The notes: generated by a model from the sequence alone, not told the origin. DNA of 64,000 nucleotides from Pseudomonas sp. AOB-7 (GCF_003696305.1 NZ_RFFK01000003.1:231887-295886), one strand, 5' to 3'; positions 9,958 to 20,669 are shown, counted from the stretch's first letter. A program made the numbers and translations.

Positions 9958-10677
9958 TTATTCGTGGTGCGCCTGGCCGAGGAAGGTCAGCGAGGCGAAC
10001 AGGCCGCGAGTCTCGATATCCGCATCGTTCGCCACCGGCAGGCTGACCTCGGCGCTGATGATGTTCAGCCCCTGGTTGCGCACCGGTACCTGGGCGCGGC
10101 CCTCGGCATCGGTCACCGCGCTGACCTGGTGCGGTGCGCCGCGGTAGTCGCCGACCAGCTCGACGCCCGCCAGCGGCTTGCCGTCCACCAGCACCCGCAC
10201 CGGCAGCGACTTGCCCGGGCCGACCTTGAGCGGATCGGTTTCCGGCACTATGACCATCTTCAGCTGGTCCAGCGCCGGCAGTTGGGCGCCTTCGGCGTAG
10301 ATCGCCAGGCTGTACTTGTAGGTGTGCAGCGACTGGGTCGAGTTCGCCACCTGGCTGCGGCCCTGGTTGATCCATTGGCCGTCCGGGGTTTTCGACCAGG
10401 CGCCGTTGTCCAGCGCCACGCCGAGCACGGCGGGGGGCTTCAAGGGTTGCAGGCGGGCGTGGTCGCTCAGGCGCTCGACGCTCACCGGGATCATCTTGCC
10501 GGCGGCGTCATAGGCCCAGGCGCCGCTGATCTTCTCGGCCTTGAAGACGTTGTCCTCGGCGCCGTGGCCATAGACCACTTCGATGTTGCCGCGACGCTGT
10601 TCGGTCCACAGACCATGGGCAAGGACGTTACCGCTGGCGAACAGGCCGGCGAGGAGCAGGTAGGCAGGGATACGCAT
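9958..10677 (-). CDS. DUF4198 (NikM-like) periplasmic protein
   Basis: A 239-residue exported protein with signal peptide MRIPAYLLLAGLFASGNVLA cleaved before HGLWTEQ. The mature start with His at or near the N-terminus, 'VVYGHGAEDNVFKAEKI', and the C-terminal Ig-like domain ('LPVRVLVDGKPLAGVELVGDYRG', 'TDAEGRAQVPVRNQGLNIISAEV') are characteristic of DUF4198, a family linked to nickel/cobalt and other metal uptake. The C-terminus ends GQAHHE. Histidines at both ends could bind metal (inference). The gene starts 13 nt after the stop of the TonB-dependent receptor, so the two form one operon; it probably works in the periplasm next to the receptor. Confidence 0.85.
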   Translation of the reverse strand: MRIPAYLLLAGLFASGNVLAHGLWTEQRRGNIEVVYGHGAEDNVFKAEKISGAWAYDAAGKMIPVSVERLSDHARLQPLKPPAVLGVALDNGAWSKTPDGQWINQGRSQVANSTQSLHTYKYSLAIYAEGAQLPALDQLKMVIVPETDPLKVGPGKSLPVRVLVDGKPLAGVELVGDYRGAPHQVSAVTDAEGRAQVPVRNQGLNIISAEVSLPVANDADIETRGLFASLTFLGQAHHE

Positions 10678-10690
10678 GTGAAACTCCGGT

Positions 10691-12769
10691 TCAGAGGTTG
10701 AGGGTCAGGCTGACGCTGAGGTTGCGGGGTTCGCCGGGCAGTACCCAGACGCTGTTGAACGAGCGCTCGTAGTACTTGCGGTCGAACAGGTTGTTGAGGT
10801 TCAGGCCCAGGCTGAGGTCCTGGGTGGCCTGCCAGCGCGCCAGCAGGTCGACCGTGGTGTAGGCCGGCAGCTCGAAATCGCTGCCGGTCTGCCCGGAGCG
10901 GTCGCCGACATGGGTGATCGCGGCGCCCAGCTCCGAGCCTTGCAGGGCGCCGCCCTGGAACTGATAAACGCCCATCAGGCTGGCGCTGTTGCGGGCGATG
11001 CCGAGCAGGTCGCTGCCCTCGGCAATGCTGTTGTCCTCGGTCACTTCGGCGTCGATGTAGGCGTAGGCACCGATAAGCCTCATGGCCTCGCTGAGCTGGC
11101 CGCTGATCTGCAGGTCGAGGCCCTGGCTGCGCGCCTTGCCGGCGGCGATGCTGTCGCCGGGACTGTTCGGGTCGGCGGTCAGCACGTTTTCCTTGTCGAT
11201 ATGAAACAGCGCCACGGTGGCGCCCAGGCGGCTGTCGAGCAGGTCGAGCTTGAGCCCCGTTTCATAGCCGAGACCCTTTTCCGGTTTGAACACCTGGCCC
11301 TGAGCGCCGATGGCATTGGGTTTGAACGACATCGAGGCGTTGGCGAATACGCCGACCTCCGGCGTCAGCTGATAGAGCAGGCCCGCGCGTGGGGTGGCGA
11401 CATCCTTGCTCTGCTCGTTGCTGACCCGCGTGCTGCGGTTGCGCGCAGTCTGCTCGAAACGCTCCAGGCGCACGCCGAGCAGGCCGCTCCAGCGCTCGCT
11501 GAAGGCGATCTGGTCCTGCAGGTTGAGGGCGTAGCTCTCGGTGTGCTCGTGGAAGTCGTTGGGATTGACGATGGGTGGTTTCGGTTGCCCGTAGATCGGG
11601 TTATGGATGTCCTGGCCGTAGCCCAGGCCGGTGACGCTCTGCGGGTACTTCTGGCTGTTGCGGTAGTTCTCGTACTCCAGGCCCAGCAGCGTCTGGTGCT
11701 GCCAGCCGGCCAGCTCGAACTGGCCGTGCAGTTCGGCCTGGGTGATGCTGTCGTTCCACTCGAAACTGCGCTCGCGATAGAAGCGCGTGACCTGGTCGCC
11801 GATCAGCCGCGATGGCTCCGAGCTGTTGCCGTCCAGCGTGCCCTGGCTGTAATGGCTGGCCAGGCGCAGTTTCCAGGCATCGTTCAGATAATGCTCGAGG
11901 CTGGCCTGCAGCAGCTGGTTGTCGTTGCGGATCTTGCCGTCGTTGGGCTCGCCGAGAAAGGTCGAGCGCTTGACCGCGCCCATCTTGCCGTCGACCGCCG
12001 GAATGCCACGGTCGAACACCGAGTCGGTGCGCGAGATCTCGCTATCGAGGGTCAGCAGGGTGTCCGGCGACAACTGCCAACTGAAAGTCGGATTGACGAT
12101 CTGCCGCTGGTTGCCGACGTGGTCCCGAAAACTACCGTTGTCTTCCACTGCCAGGTTGACCCGCGAGAGCAGCGTGCCCTCGGCGTTCAGCGGCGTGTTG
12201 ACGTCGAGACTGCTGCGGTAGCGATCCCAGCGTCCGGCGCTGGCCTTGAACTGGGTGAAGGGCTCCAGTTGCGGGCGCTTGGTGACGATATTGACCAGGC
12301 CGCCGGGGTCGCCGCGGCCATAGAGTGCCGCGGCCGGGCCCTTGAGCACCTCCAGGCGCTCGATGGCCGAGGCGTCCGGCGAGCTGTAGCTGCCGCGGTT
12401 GATGGCGAAACCGTTGCGGTACAGCTCTCCGGTGGTGAAGCCACGCACGCTGTAGTTGAGGAAGGTCAGGCCGCCGAAGTTGTTCTGCCGCGACACGCCG
12501 CCGGCGAAATCCAGGGCGCGGTCGATGCGCGTGCTGCCGAGGTCGTCGAGCACCTGGGCGGGCACCACGGCGATGCTCTGGGGAATCGCCTCGATGCGCG
12601 TGTCGGTGCGGGTGGCGCTGGCCGAGCGCGTGGCGCGGTAGCCCTGCACCGGACCGTCGGCCAGCTCGGCGTCGGCGCTGATGATGCTGTCTTCGAGCTG
12701 GGCGGGAGATGGCGTGGCGAGGGCGCTGGGAGCCAGCAGGCTGGCAAGCAGGGCAAGGGTGGCGCGCAA
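10691..12769 (-). CDS. TonB-dependent outer-membrane receptor (siderophore/metallophore type)
   Basis: A 692-residue receptor. It has a signal peptide (MRATLALLASLLAPSALA), a plug domain (about residues 55-165: IPQSIAVVPAQVLDDL, VRGFTTGELYRNGF, LEVLKGPAAALYGRGDPGGLVNIVTKRP) and a 22-strand barrel ending 'SLGLNLNNLFDRKYYERSF...LSVSLTLNL'. There is no N-terminal STN signalling domain, so no surface-signalling sigma factor is needed. The sequence matches the TonB-siderophore receptor family, but the promoter carries a Zur-like rather than a Fur-like palindrome and the partner is a DUF4198 protein. Uptake of a zinc (or nickel/cobalt) chelate is therefore as likely as ferric-siderophore uptake. 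Substrate unknown. The C-terminal residue is Leu instead of the usual Phe. Confidence 0.93.
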   Translation of the reverse strand: MRATLALLASLLAPSALATPSPAQLEDSIISADAELADGPVQGYRATRSASATRTDTRIEAIPQSIAVVPAQVLDDLGSTRIDRALDFAGGVSRQNNFGGLTFLNYSVRGFTTGELYRNGFAINRGSYSSPDASAIERLEVLKGPAAALYGRGDPGGLVNIVTKRPQLEPFTQFKASAGRWDRYRSSLDVNTPLNAEGTLLSRVNLAVEDNGSFRDHVGNQRQIVNPTFSWQLSPDTLLTLDSEISRTDSVFDRGIPAVDGKMGAVKRSTFLGEPNDGKIRNDNQLLQASLEHYLNDAWKLRLASHYSQGTLDGNSSEPSRLIGDQVTRFYRERSFEWNDSITQAELHGQFELAGWQHQTLLGLEYENYRNSQKYPQSVTGLGYGQDIHNPIYGQPKPPIVNPNDFHEHTESYALNLQDQIAFSERWSGLLGVRLERFEQTARNRSTRVSNEQSKDVATPRAGLLYQLTPEVGVFANASMSFKPNAIGAQGQVFKPEKGLGYETGLKLDLLDSRLGATVALFHIDKENVLTADPNSPGDSIAAGKARSQGLDLQISGQLSEAMRLIGAYAYIDAEVTEDNSIAEGSDLLGIARNSASLMGVYQFQGGALQGSELGAAITHVGDRSGQTGSDFELPAYTTVDLLARWQATQDLSLGLNLNNLFDRKYYERSFNSVWVLPGEPRNLSVSLTLNL

Positions 12770-12792
12770 GGGAAGGCTCCTGTCGATGAAGT

Positions 12793-12817
12793 TTTAATGT
12801 AATAACATAACATTAAA
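12793..12817 (-). promoter_or_regulatory. Zur-like operator upstream of the TonB-dependent receptor
   Basis: TTTAATGTAATAACATAACATTAAA is a 25-bp palindrome with 10 of 12 arm positions paired. The core AATGTAAT-AAC-ATAACATT differs at one arm base from the 8-3-8 layout I recall for gamma-proteobacterial Zur boxes (AATGTTAT-N3-ATAACATT). It lies 24-48 nt before the receptor start, where a repressor would block transcription. Confidence 0.6.
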
Positions 12818-12855
12818 CCCAATCGAGAAGAGTTCCCAGATGAAAATTCAGCCGA

Positions 12856-13998
<1,143 letters not shown>

Positions 13999-14109
13999 CG
14001 AGACGATCTCTGAGAGTTGCGAGGGGCCAAGGTGCCCCTTAAGGTGGCGCATTATAGAGAGGTGCCGGCCAATAAGGCAGCGGCCCGCAACAGCTTGTGA
14101 GGAAACCCC

Positions 14110-14868
14110 ATGGCCATTGCCTTGTCTACCTTGGTCGCCGAAGCCGATGCCTATCTGGGCGCCGCGCGCATCGCCGATTACTGCCCCAACGGCCTGCAGG
14201 TCGAGGGGCGGCCGCAGGTGCGTCGCATCGTCAGCGGCGTCACCGCCAGCCAGGCGCTGATCGAGGCGGCCATCGACGCCGAGGCCGACGTGCTGCTGGT
14301 GCACCACGGCTACTTCTGGAAGGGCGAGAACCCTTGCGTCACCGGTATGAAGCAGCGCCGGCTGAAGGCACTGCTGGCTGCCGACATCAGCCTGCTGGCC
14401 TATCACCTGCCGCTGGATCTGCACCCCGAGGTGGGCAACAACGTGCAACTGGCGCGCCAGCTCGGCATCGTCGTCGAAGGCCCGCTGGAGCCGGACAACC
14501 CGCGCACCGTTGGCCTGGTGGGGTCGCTGGAGGAGCCGATGAGCGCCGCCGATTTCGCTCGCCAGGTGCAACAGGCGCTCGGCCGCGAGCCGCTGCTGGT
14601 GGAGGGCGAGGGACTGATCCGCCGGGTTGGCTGGTGTACAGGCGGCGGTCAGGGCTACATCGACCAGGCCATCGCCGCCGGCGCCGACCTGTACCTGACC
14701 GGCGAAGCCTCCGAGCAGACCTTCCACAGCGCGCGGGAGAACGGCATCGCCTTCATCGCCGCCGGCCACCACGCCACCGAGCGCTACGGCGTGCAGGCGC
14801 TTGGCGACTACCTGGCGCGGCGCTTCGCCCTCGAACACCTGTTTATCGACTGCCCGAATCCGATCTGA
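14110..14868 (+). CDS. Nif3-like dinuclear metal centre protein (YbgI family)
   Basis: A 252-residue protein of the NIF3/YbgI family, toroidal hexamers with a two-metal site. Metal ligands seen are the HH of 'LVHHGYFWKG' (about residues 64-65), Asp in 'YHLPLDLHPEVGNN', and the C-terminal 'AAGHHATERYGVQAL' with His and Glu. The start has TGAGGAAA 7 nt upstream. The biochemical role is not established in any organism; proposed activities include GTP cyclohydrolase-like functions and metal delivery. It is divergent from algW and upstream of cysD but separated from it by a 133-nt gap. Confidence 0.92.
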   Translation: MAIALSTLVAEADAYLGAARIADYCPNGLQVEGRPQVRRIVSGVTASQALIEAAIDAEADVLLVHHGYFWKGENPCVTGMKQRRLKALLAADISLLAYHLPLDLHPEVGNNVQLARQLGIVVEGPLEPDNPRTVGLVGSLEEPMSAADFARQVQQALGREPLLVEGEGLIRRVGWCTGGGQGYIDQAIAAGADLYLTGEASEQTFHSARENGIAFIAAGHHATERYGVQALGDYLARRFALEHLFIDCPNPI

Positions 14869-15001
14869 GGGCGCTTTCTTGCGGGTATAAAACTAGACCT
14901 TTTCGATCTAAGTAGCGTCCTGATTAGAAGTTGGCGCTGTGCTAGAGTGCGCCCTCGTCCACGGCCCGCCGGCCCAATTACACAGCAAACCGTGAGTAGC
15001 C

Positions 15002-15919
15002 ATGCTCGATAAACTGACCCACCTGAAGCAGCTGGAGGCGGAAAGTATCCACATCATTCGTGAAGTGGCCGCCGAATTCGACAACCCGGTAATGCTCTAT
15101 TCCATCGGTAAAGACTCTGCCGTGATGCTGCACTTGGCGCGCAAGGCGTTCTTTCCCGGCAAGCTGCCATTCCCGGTGATGCACGTCGACACCCGCTGGA
15201 AATTCCAGGAGATGTACCGCTTCCGCGACAAGATGGTCAGCGAGATGGGCCTGGACCTGATCACCCACATCAACCCCGATGGCGTGGCGCAGGACATGAA
15301 CCCCTTCACCTACGGCAGTGCCAAGCACACCGACGTGATGAAGACCGAGGGTCTCAAGCAGGCACTGGACAAGTACGGCTTCGACGCCGCCTTCGGTGGC
15401 GCGCGCCGCGATGAGGAGAAGTCCCGCGCCAAGGAGCGCGTGTATTCCTTCCGCGACAGCAAGCACCGCTGGGACCCGAAGAACCAGCGTCCCGAGCTGT
15501 GGAACGTGTACAACGGCAAGGTTAAGAAGGGCGAGTCGATCCGCGTGTTCCCGCTGTCGAACTGGACCGAGCTGGACATCTGGCAGTACATCTACCTGGA
15601 GCAGATCCCGATCGTGCCGCTGTACTTCGCCGCCGAGCGCGAAGTGATCGAGAGGAACGGCACCCTGATCATGATCGACGACGAGCGCATCCTCGAGCAC
15701 CTGTCGGACGAGGAGAAGGCGCGCATCACCAAGAAGATGGTGCGCTTCCGCACCCTGGGCTGCTACCCGCTGACCGGCGCGGTGGAGTCCACCGCGGCGA
15801 CCCTGCCGGACATCATCCAGGAAATGCTCCTGACTCGTACTTCCGAACGCCAGGGCCGGGTGATCGACCACGACGCCGCCGGCTCGATGGAAGAGAAAAA
15901 ACGCCAGGGCTACTTCTAA
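15002..15919 (+). CDS. cysD: Sulfate adenylyltransferase subunit 2
   Basis: A 305-residue catalytic subunit of ATP sulfurylase. With the CysN GTPase it makes adenosine 5'-phosphosulfate from sulfate and ATP. The PP-loop for ATP pyrophosphate is SIGKDSA (residues 34-40). Other PAPS-reductase-like signatures are '[16 protein letters not shown]', '[16 protein letters not shown]' and '[15 protein letters not shown]'. The length is normal. It is followed after 12 nt by cysNC, one operon. A possible -10 (TAGAGT, 14943-14948) lies upstream with a weak -35. CysB control is expected from other pseudomonads but I see no clear operator. Confidence 0.97.
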   Translation: MLDKLTHLKQLEAESIHIIREVAAEFDNPVMLYSIGKDSAVMLHLARKAFFPGKLPFPVMHVDTRWKFQEMYRFRDKMVSEMGLDLITHINPDGVAQDMNPFTYGSAKHTDVMKTEGLKQALDKYGFDAAFGGARRDEEKSRAKERVYSFRDSKHRWDPKNQRPELWNVYNGKVKKGESIRVFPLSNWTELDIWQYIYLEQIPIVPLYFAAEREVIERNGTLIMIDDERILEHLSDEEKARITKKMVRFRTLGCYPLTGAVESTAATLPDIIQEMLLTRTSERQGRVIDHDAAGSMEEKKRQGYF

Positions 15920-15931
15920 GGATTCCGCACC

Positions 15932-17827
15932 ATGAGTCATCAATCCGATTTGATCAGCGAGGACATCCTCGCCTACCTGGCCCAGCACGAACGCAAGGAA
16001 CTGCTGCGCTTCCTCACCTGCGGCAACGTCGACGACGGCAAGAGCACCCTGATCGGGCGCCTGCTGCACGACTCCAAGATGATCTACGAAGACCATCTGG
16101 AAGCCATCAGCCGCGACTCGAAGAAGGTCGGCACCACCGGCGACGACATCGACCTGGCGCTGCTGGTCGACGGCCTGCAGGCCGAGCGCGAGCAGGGCAT
16201 CACCATCGACGTGGCCTACCGCTATTTCAGTACGGCCAAGCGCAAGTTCATCATCGCCGACACCCCCGGCCATGAGCAGTACACCCGCAACATGGCCACC
16301 GGCGCGTCCACCTGCGACCTGGCGATCATCCTGATCGACGCCCGCTACGGCGTGCAGACCCAGACCAAGCGCCACAGCTTCATCGCCTCCCTGCTGGGCA
16401 TCAAGCACATCGTCGTCGCGGTCAACAAGATGGACCTCAAGGACTTCGACCAGGGCGTGTTCGAGTCGATCAAGGCCGACTACCTGGCCTTCGCCGACAA
16501 GATCAGCCTCAAGCCCAGTACGCTGCATTTCGTCCCCATGTCGGCGCTCAAGGGCGACAACGTGGTCAACAAGTCCGAGCGCTCGCCCTGGTACGACGGC
16601 CAGTCGCTGATGGAAATCCTCGAGACCGTGGAAGTGGCGGGCGACCGCAATTTCGACGACCTGCGCTTCCCGGTGCAGTACGTCAACCGCCCCAACCTCA
16701 ACTTCCGCGGCTTCGCCGGCACCCTGGCCAGCGGCATCGTGCGCAAGGGCGACGAAGTGATGGCGCTGCCGTCGGGCAAGACCAGCAAGGTCAAGTCCAT
16801 CGTCACCTTCGAGGGCGAGCTGGAGCACGCCGGCCCCGGCCAGGCCATCACCCTGACCCTGGAAGACGAGATCGACGTGTCGCGCGGCGACATGCTGGTG
16901 CACGCCGACAACCGTCCGCAGGTCACCGACAGCTTCGAGGCCATGCTGGTGTGGATGGGCGAAGAGCCGATGCTGCCGGGCAAGAAGTACGACATCAAGC
17001 GCGCCACCAGCTACGTGCCGGGCTCGATCCCGAGCATCGTGCACCGCGTCGACGTCAACACCCTGGAGCAGGGCGCGGCCAGCGAACTGAAGCTCAACGA
17101 GATCGGCCGGGTCAAGGTCGCCCTGGATGCGCCCATTGCCCTGGACGGCTACGAGCACAACCGCACCACCGGCGCCTTTATCGTCATCGACCGCCTGACC
17201 AACGGCACCGTCGGCGCGGGCATGATCATTGCCGATCCGGTCGGCCATGGCGGCGGCCAGCACGGCCGCCTGGCCCATGTGTCGACCGAGGAGCGCGCCG
17301 CGCGCTTCGGCCAGCAGCCGGCCACCGTGCTGTTCAGCGGCCTGTCCGGCGCCGGCAAGAGCACCCTGGCCTACGCCGTGGAGCGCAAGCTGTTCGACAT
17401 GGGCCGCGCCGTCTACGTGCTCGATGGCCAGAACCTGCGCCACGACCTGAACAAGGGCCTGCCGCAGGATCGCGCCGGGCGTACCGAGAACTGGCGTCGC
17501 GCCGCCCATGTGGCGCGCCAGTTCAATGAGGCCGGCCTGCTGACCCTGGCCGCCTTCGTCGCCCCGGATGCCGAGGGCCGCGAGCAGGCCAAGGCGCTGA
17601 TCGGCGGCGAGCGCCTGCTCACCGTCTACGTGCAGGCCTCGCCGCAGGTCTGCCGCGAACGCGACCCGCAGGGCCTGTATGCCGCCGCCGGCGACAACAT
17701 CCCCGGCGAGTCCTTCGCCTACGACGTGCCGCTGGACGCCGATCTGGTGATCGACACCCAGACCGTGTCGGTGGAAGAGGGCGTCAAGCAGGTGCTGCAG
17801 CTGCTGCGTAGCCGCGGCGCCATCTAA
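15932..17827 (+). CDS. cysNC: Bifunctional sulfate adenylyltransferase subunit 1 / adenylylsulfate kinase
   Basis: A 631-residue fusion. The N-terminal CysN part is an EF-Tu-like GTPase with P-loop GNVDDGKST (31-39), [17 protein letters not shown] (G3) and NKMDL (G4), followed by two beta-barrels. The C-terminal CysC part is an APS kinase with its own P-loop SGLSGAGKS beginning about residue 469. In it the usual DGDNIRHGLN reads [10 protein letters not shown], a variation I believe is seen in other Pseudomonas CysNC proteins. Together with CysD it makes APS and then PAPS for assimilatory sulfate reduction. It is 12 nt downstream of cysD and followed by a strong terminator. Confidence 0.96.
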   Translation: MSHQSDLISEDILAYLAQHERKELLRFLTCGNVDDGKSTLIGRLLHDSKMIYEDHLEAISRDSKKVGTTGDDIDLALLVDGLQAEREQGITIDVAYRYFSTAKRKFIIADTPGHEQYTRNMATGASTCDLAIILIDARYGVQTQTKRHSFIASLLGIKHIVVAVNKMDLKDFDQGVFESIKADYLAFADKISLKPSTLHFVPMSALKGDNVVNKSERSPWYDGQSLMEILETVEVAGDRNFDDLRFPVQYVNRPNLNFRGFAGTLASGIVRKGDEVMALPSGKTSKVKSIVTFEGELEHAGPGQAITLTLEDEIDVSRGDMLVHADNRPQVTDSFEAMLVWMGEEPMLPGKKYDIKRATSYVPGSIPSIVHRVDVNTLEQGAASELKLNEIGRVKVALDAPIALDGYEHNRTTGAFIVIDRLTNGTVGAGMIIADPVGHGGGQHGRLAHVSTEERAARFGQQPATVLFSGLSGAGKSTLAYAVERKLFDMGRAVYVLDGQNLRHDLNKGLPQDRAGRTENWRRAAHVARQFNEAGLLTLAAFVAPDAEGREQAKALIGGERLLTVYVQASPQVCRERDPQGLYAAAGDNIPGESFAYDVPLDADLVIDTQTVSVEEGVKQVLQLLRSRGAI

Positions 17828-17844
17828 CAGCCTGTGCGCAATGC

Positions 17845-17874
17845 AAAAAGCCCCGCTCGCCAGCGGGGCTTTTT
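17845..17874 (+). terminator. Rho-independent terminator of cysDNC
   Basis: A 13-bp perfect stem (AAAAAGCCCCGCT with AGCGGGGCTTTTT), CGCC loop and T-run, 18 nt after the cysNC stop. Confidence 0.92.
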
Positions 17875-18033
17875 GTTGGCTGCGCTTTCGTGGCGCGTAA
17901 CGGGCGAGGTCCACCTGGCCTGTCGATGCGCAGAACCGGCCTCCGCAGGTGCGAATCTATTCGCGGTTGCGCGGTGAGTTTCGCGGATAAACCTGCGCCT
18001 TGGCGGCCATCCAGGGTGCCCGGGTGGAGCCTT

Positions 18034-18050
18034 CCCGGATTGCATCCGGG
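18034..18050. repeat. REP-like palindrome
   Basis: CCCGGAT-TGC-ATCCGGG followed by CTACA, a core typical of short intergenic palindromic elements. The surrounding 17880-18060 region also contains the partial palindromes CGAATCTATTCGCG and TTTCGCGGATAAACC. Nothing coding is seen between the cysNC terminator and the yhcB terminator. Confidence 0.45.
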
Positions 18051-18062
18051 CTACAAGGCCAA

Positions 18063-18088
18063 TAAAAAGCCCCGCAATAGCGGGGCTC
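18063..18088 (-). terminator. Rho-independent terminator of yhcB
   Basis: On the minus strand AGCCCCGC/GCGGGGCT (8-bp perfect stem, 4-nt loop) is followed by five T residues, 19 nt downstream of the yhcB stop. Confidence 0.88.
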
Positions 18089-18106
18089 CCTGTCTTGGCC
18101 GAGGGG

Positions 18107-18538
18107 TTACTTCTTCAACCCGTAGCTCTCGTCCAGCATGCCGGGGCCGTCGCTTTTCGGCGCGTAGTCCTTGGGCATTTCGTAGTTCTTCGGCGGGGTC
18201 AGGCGTTCGCGCTTCTCGCCACCTTCGCTGCTGCTGAGGGCGGCCAGCAGACGCTGGCGGGTCAGTTCGTCCAGGGCCAGACGATTGGCGCCGTCGGACA
18301 GGTGCTCCTGCACGTCCTGGTAGCTCTGGGTGAGTTTCTTCACCAGGCTGGCGGTGGTGTTGAAGTGGGTCACCACTTCGTTCTGGTAGGCCTCGAAGCG
18401 TGCCTGCATTTCTTCCATCTGCCGCTGCGTGCGGCTCGGTGCGGCGCTGGGCGCCAGGCGAGCGATCAGAAAGCCGACGGCAATGCCGACCACCAGGGTC
18501 AGGGCGGGTATCAACCAGGCTGTAAGGGTCTGTTCCAC
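18107..18538 (-). CDS. yhcB: YhcB/ZapG family envelope-division protein (DUF1043)
   Basis: A 143-residue inner-membrane protein. It has one N-terminal membrane helix (LIPALTLVVGIAVGFLIARL, residues 9-28), then a coiled-coil region (about 37-90: RQMEEMQARFEAYQNEV, VTHFNTTASLVKKLTQSYQDVQEHLSDGA) and a low-complexity polar tail ending MLDESYGLKK. This architecture and the 'HFxxTAxLxxxLtxxYxxvyxHL' pattern define DUF1043. E. coli YhcB (ZapG/LapD) links divisome and elongasome and affects cell shape and envelope integrity; the function here is by analogy. It is a single gene with its own terminator, divergent from the hydrolase gene. Confidence 0.9.
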   Translation of the reverse strand: MEQTLTAWLIPALTLVVGIAVGFLIARLAPSAAPSRTQRQMEEMQARFEAYQNEVVTHFNTTASLVKKLTQSYQDVQEHLSDGANRLALDELTRQRLLAALSSSEGGEKRERLTPPKNYEMPKDYAPKSDGPGMLDESYGLKK

Positions 18539-18666
18539 GAGTCCTTCCTCTCAAAACGGCTTTGCTTTACGTTAGCGGCTCGAACCTGCGCTGTATACGG
18601 CTATGCCGTGCCGCGCAGACAGTTTGCTAGACGAGTCGACCCGATCCGGGGTCACGGAGTTCTCTG

Positions 18667-19296
18667 TTGCTCAACCGCGAAACCGCCGTTTTTATCCCTG
18701 GCCCCGTCGGCCAGCTCGAAGCCCTTTTTCTCGAAGTGCCCGACGCCCGCGGCGTGGCGCTGATCTGCCACCCCAATCCGGTGCAGGGCGGCACCATGCT
18801 CAACAAGGTGGTTTCCACCCTGCAACGCAGCGCCCGCGACTGCGGCCTGCATACCCTGCGCTTCAATTATCGCGGCGTCGGCGCCAGTGCCGGCAGCCAT
18901 GACATGGGCAGCGGCGAGGTGGACGACGCCGAAGCGGTGGCCGCCTGGCTGCGCGAAGGGTACCCGGATCTGCCGCTCACCCTGCTCGGGTTCTCCTTCG
19001 GCGGGTTCGTCGCCGCCGCGCTGGGCGCGCGTCTGGAGCGCCAGGGCGTGGCGCTGGACAAGCTGTTTATGGTGGCGCCGGCGGTGCACCGGCTGACCGC
19101 CGACAATCCGCCGGCGGCTAATTGCCCGCTGGTGCTGATCCAGCCGGACGCCGACGAAGTGGTCGAGCCGCAGGCGGTGTACGACTGGTCGGCGAACCTT
19201 GGGCGTGCCCACGAGCTGCTGAAAGTGGCAGAATGCGGCCACTTCTTTCACGGCAAGCTGACCGATCTGAAGGATCTGCTGTTGCCGCGTCTCTGA
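18667..19296 (+). CDS. Alpha/beta hydrolase of the CC/Se motif type
   Basis: A 209-residue alpha/beta hydrolase. Nucleophile elbow GFSFGG (about residues 116-121), a candidate acid in 'IQPDADEVV' and the late '[10 protein letters not shown]' His give a full catalytic triad. The opening '[15 protein letters not shown]' and '[28 protein letters not shown]' are characteristic of a widespread small hydrolase family (E. coli YfhR/dienelactone-like relatives). The substrate is unknown. The start is TTG at 18667 with GGAG 8 nt upstream; no ATG fits. It lies 25 nt upstream of trpS and probably shares its transcript. Confidence 0.85.
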   Translation: MLNRETAVFIPGPVGQLEALFLEVPDARGVALICHPNPVQGGTMLNKVVSTLQRSARDCGLHTLRFNYRGVGASAGSHDMGSGEVDDAEAVAAWLREGYPDLPLTLLGFSFGGFVAAALGARLERQGVALDKLFMVAPAVHRLTADNPPAANCPLVLIQPDADEVVEPQAVYDWSANLGRAHELLKVAECGHFFHGKLTDLKDLLLPRL

Positions 19297-19321
19297 ACCA
19301 GCTGTACGACAAGCGAACGCC

Positions 19322-20668
19322 ATGACCACCCGTATCCTCACCGGCATCACCACCACCGGCACCCCGCACCTGGGCAACTACGCCGGCGCCATCCGCCCGG
19401 CCATAGTCGCCAGCCGCGCCGCGGATGCCGATTCCTTCTACTTCCTCGCCGACTACCACGCGCTGATCAAGTGCGACGACCCGGCGCGTATCCAGCGTTC
19501 GCGTCTGGAGATCGCCGCCACCTGGCTGGCGCTGGGCCTGGACGTGAACAAGGCGACCTTCTACCGCCAGTCCGACATCCCCGAGATTCCCGAGCTGTGC
19601 TGGCTGCTCACCTGCGTCGCCGGCAAGGGCCTGCTCAATCGCGCCCACGCCTACAAGGCGTCGGTGGACAAGAACGTCGAGGCCGGCGAAGACCCGGACG
19701 CCGGCATCACCATGGGCCTGTTCAGCTACCCGGTGCTGATGGCGGCGGACATCCTGATGTTCAACGCGCACAAGGTGCCGGTCGGCCGCGACCAGATCCA
19801 GCACGTGGAGATGGCCCGCGACATCGGCCAGCGCTTCAACCACCTGTTCGGTGCCGGCCGCGAGCTGTTCACCCTGCCCGAGGCGGTGATCGAGGAGGAA
19901 GTGGCGACCCTGCCCGGCCTCGACGGCCGCAAGATGAGCAAGAGCTACGACAACACCATCCCGCTGTTCGGTAGCGCCAAGCAGCTCAAGGACGCCATCG
20001 CCCGCATCGTCACCGACTCGCGCCTGCCGGGCGAACCCAAGGACGCCGACGGCTCGCACCTGTTCACCCTGTACCAGGCCTTCGCCACCCCGGCGCAGCA
20101 GGCCGAGTTCCGCGCCGAGCTGGAAGGCGGCCTGGCCTGGGGCGAGGCGAAGAATCGCCTGTACCAGCTGCTGGAAAGCGAGCTGGGCGAGGCGCGCGAG
20201 CGCTACAACGCGCTGATCGCCAGGCCTGCCGACCTGGAGGACATCCTCCTGGCCGGCGCCGCCAAGGCGCGCAAGATTGCCACGCCCTTCCTCGGCGAAC
20301 TGCGTGAAGCGGTGGGCCTGCGTTCGTTCCGCGAGCAGGTGCAAACCGCGGCTGGCGAGAAGAAGAAGGCGGCCAAGAGCGCGCGCTTCGTCAGCTTCCG
20401 CGACGAGGACGGCAGCTTCCGCTTCCGCCTGCTGGACGCCGCCGGCGAGCAGCTGTTGCTGTCAAAAGCCTTCGCCGATGGCAAGTCGGCCGGCATGGTC
20501 AATAAGCGCCTGCAGTCCGGCGAACCACTGGATGTGCGCGCCGAAGGGCAGGGCTTCGGCGTCTGGCTGGATGACGAATGCGTGGCGACCAGCCCCGCAT
20601 TCGCCGATGCCGTGGCACTGGACGCCGCCATCGCCCGTCTGCGCGAGGCGTTGGCGACGCAGGAATGA
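19322..20668 (+). CDS. trpS: Tryptophan-tRNA ligase with C-terminal YegP-like extension
   Basis: A 448-residue class I synthetase. The HIGH-equivalent is TPHLGN (about residues 12-17) and the KMSKS loop is Lys204-Ser208 ([10 protein letters not shown]). The catalytic and anticodon-recognition parts end around residue 340, the full length of E. coli TrpS. The remaining 100 residues begin after a Lys-rich linker ([10 protein letters not shown], about 345-354). They contain '[27 protein letters not shown]' and '[31 protein letters not shown]', a two-repeat pattern resembling DUF1508/YegP. The extension also makes up the 448-residue P. aeruginosa TrpS as I recall. Its role in tRNA charging is unknown. 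Confidence 0.96.
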   Translation: MTTRILTGITTTGTPHLGNYAGAIRPAIVASRAADADSFYFLADYHALIKCDDPARIQRSRLEIAATWLALGLDVNKATFYRQSDIPEIPELCWLLTCVAGKGLLNRAHAYKASVDKNVEAGEDPDAGITMGLFSYPVLMAADILMFNAHKVPVGRDQIQHVEMARDIGQRFNHLFGAGRELFTLPEAVIEEEVATLPGLDGRKMSKSYDNTIPLFGSAKQLKDAIARIVTDSRLPGEPKDADGSHLFTLYQAFATPAQQAEFRAELEGGLAWGEAKNRLYQLLESELGEARERYNALIARPADLEDILLAGAAKARKIATPFLGELREAVGLRSFREQVQTAAGEKKKAAKSARFVSFRDEDGSFRFRLLDAAGEQLLLSKAFADGKSAGMVNKRLQSGEPLDVRAEGQGFGVWLDDECVATSPAFADAVALDAAIARLREALATQE

Positions 20669-20669
20669 T

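Noticed and set aside
12793..12817. A Fur box in front of the TonB-dependent receptor
   Set aside because: The palindrome does not match the GATAAT hexamer array of Fur sites, while it fits a Zur-type 8-3-8 layout better.
15932..17827. A broken APS-kinase domain in CysNC because DGDN reads DGQN
   Set aside because: The P-loop and surrounding motifs are intact, and I believe the same wording occurs in other Pseudomonas CysNC proteins, so I treat it as lineage variation.
14978..17914. A 978-codon open frame antisense to cysD and cysNC
   Set aside because: It mirrors two well-conserved genes, is dominated by residues such as Val, His, Gln, Ala and Gly, and has no start signal. It is a product of high third-position GC on the opposite strand.
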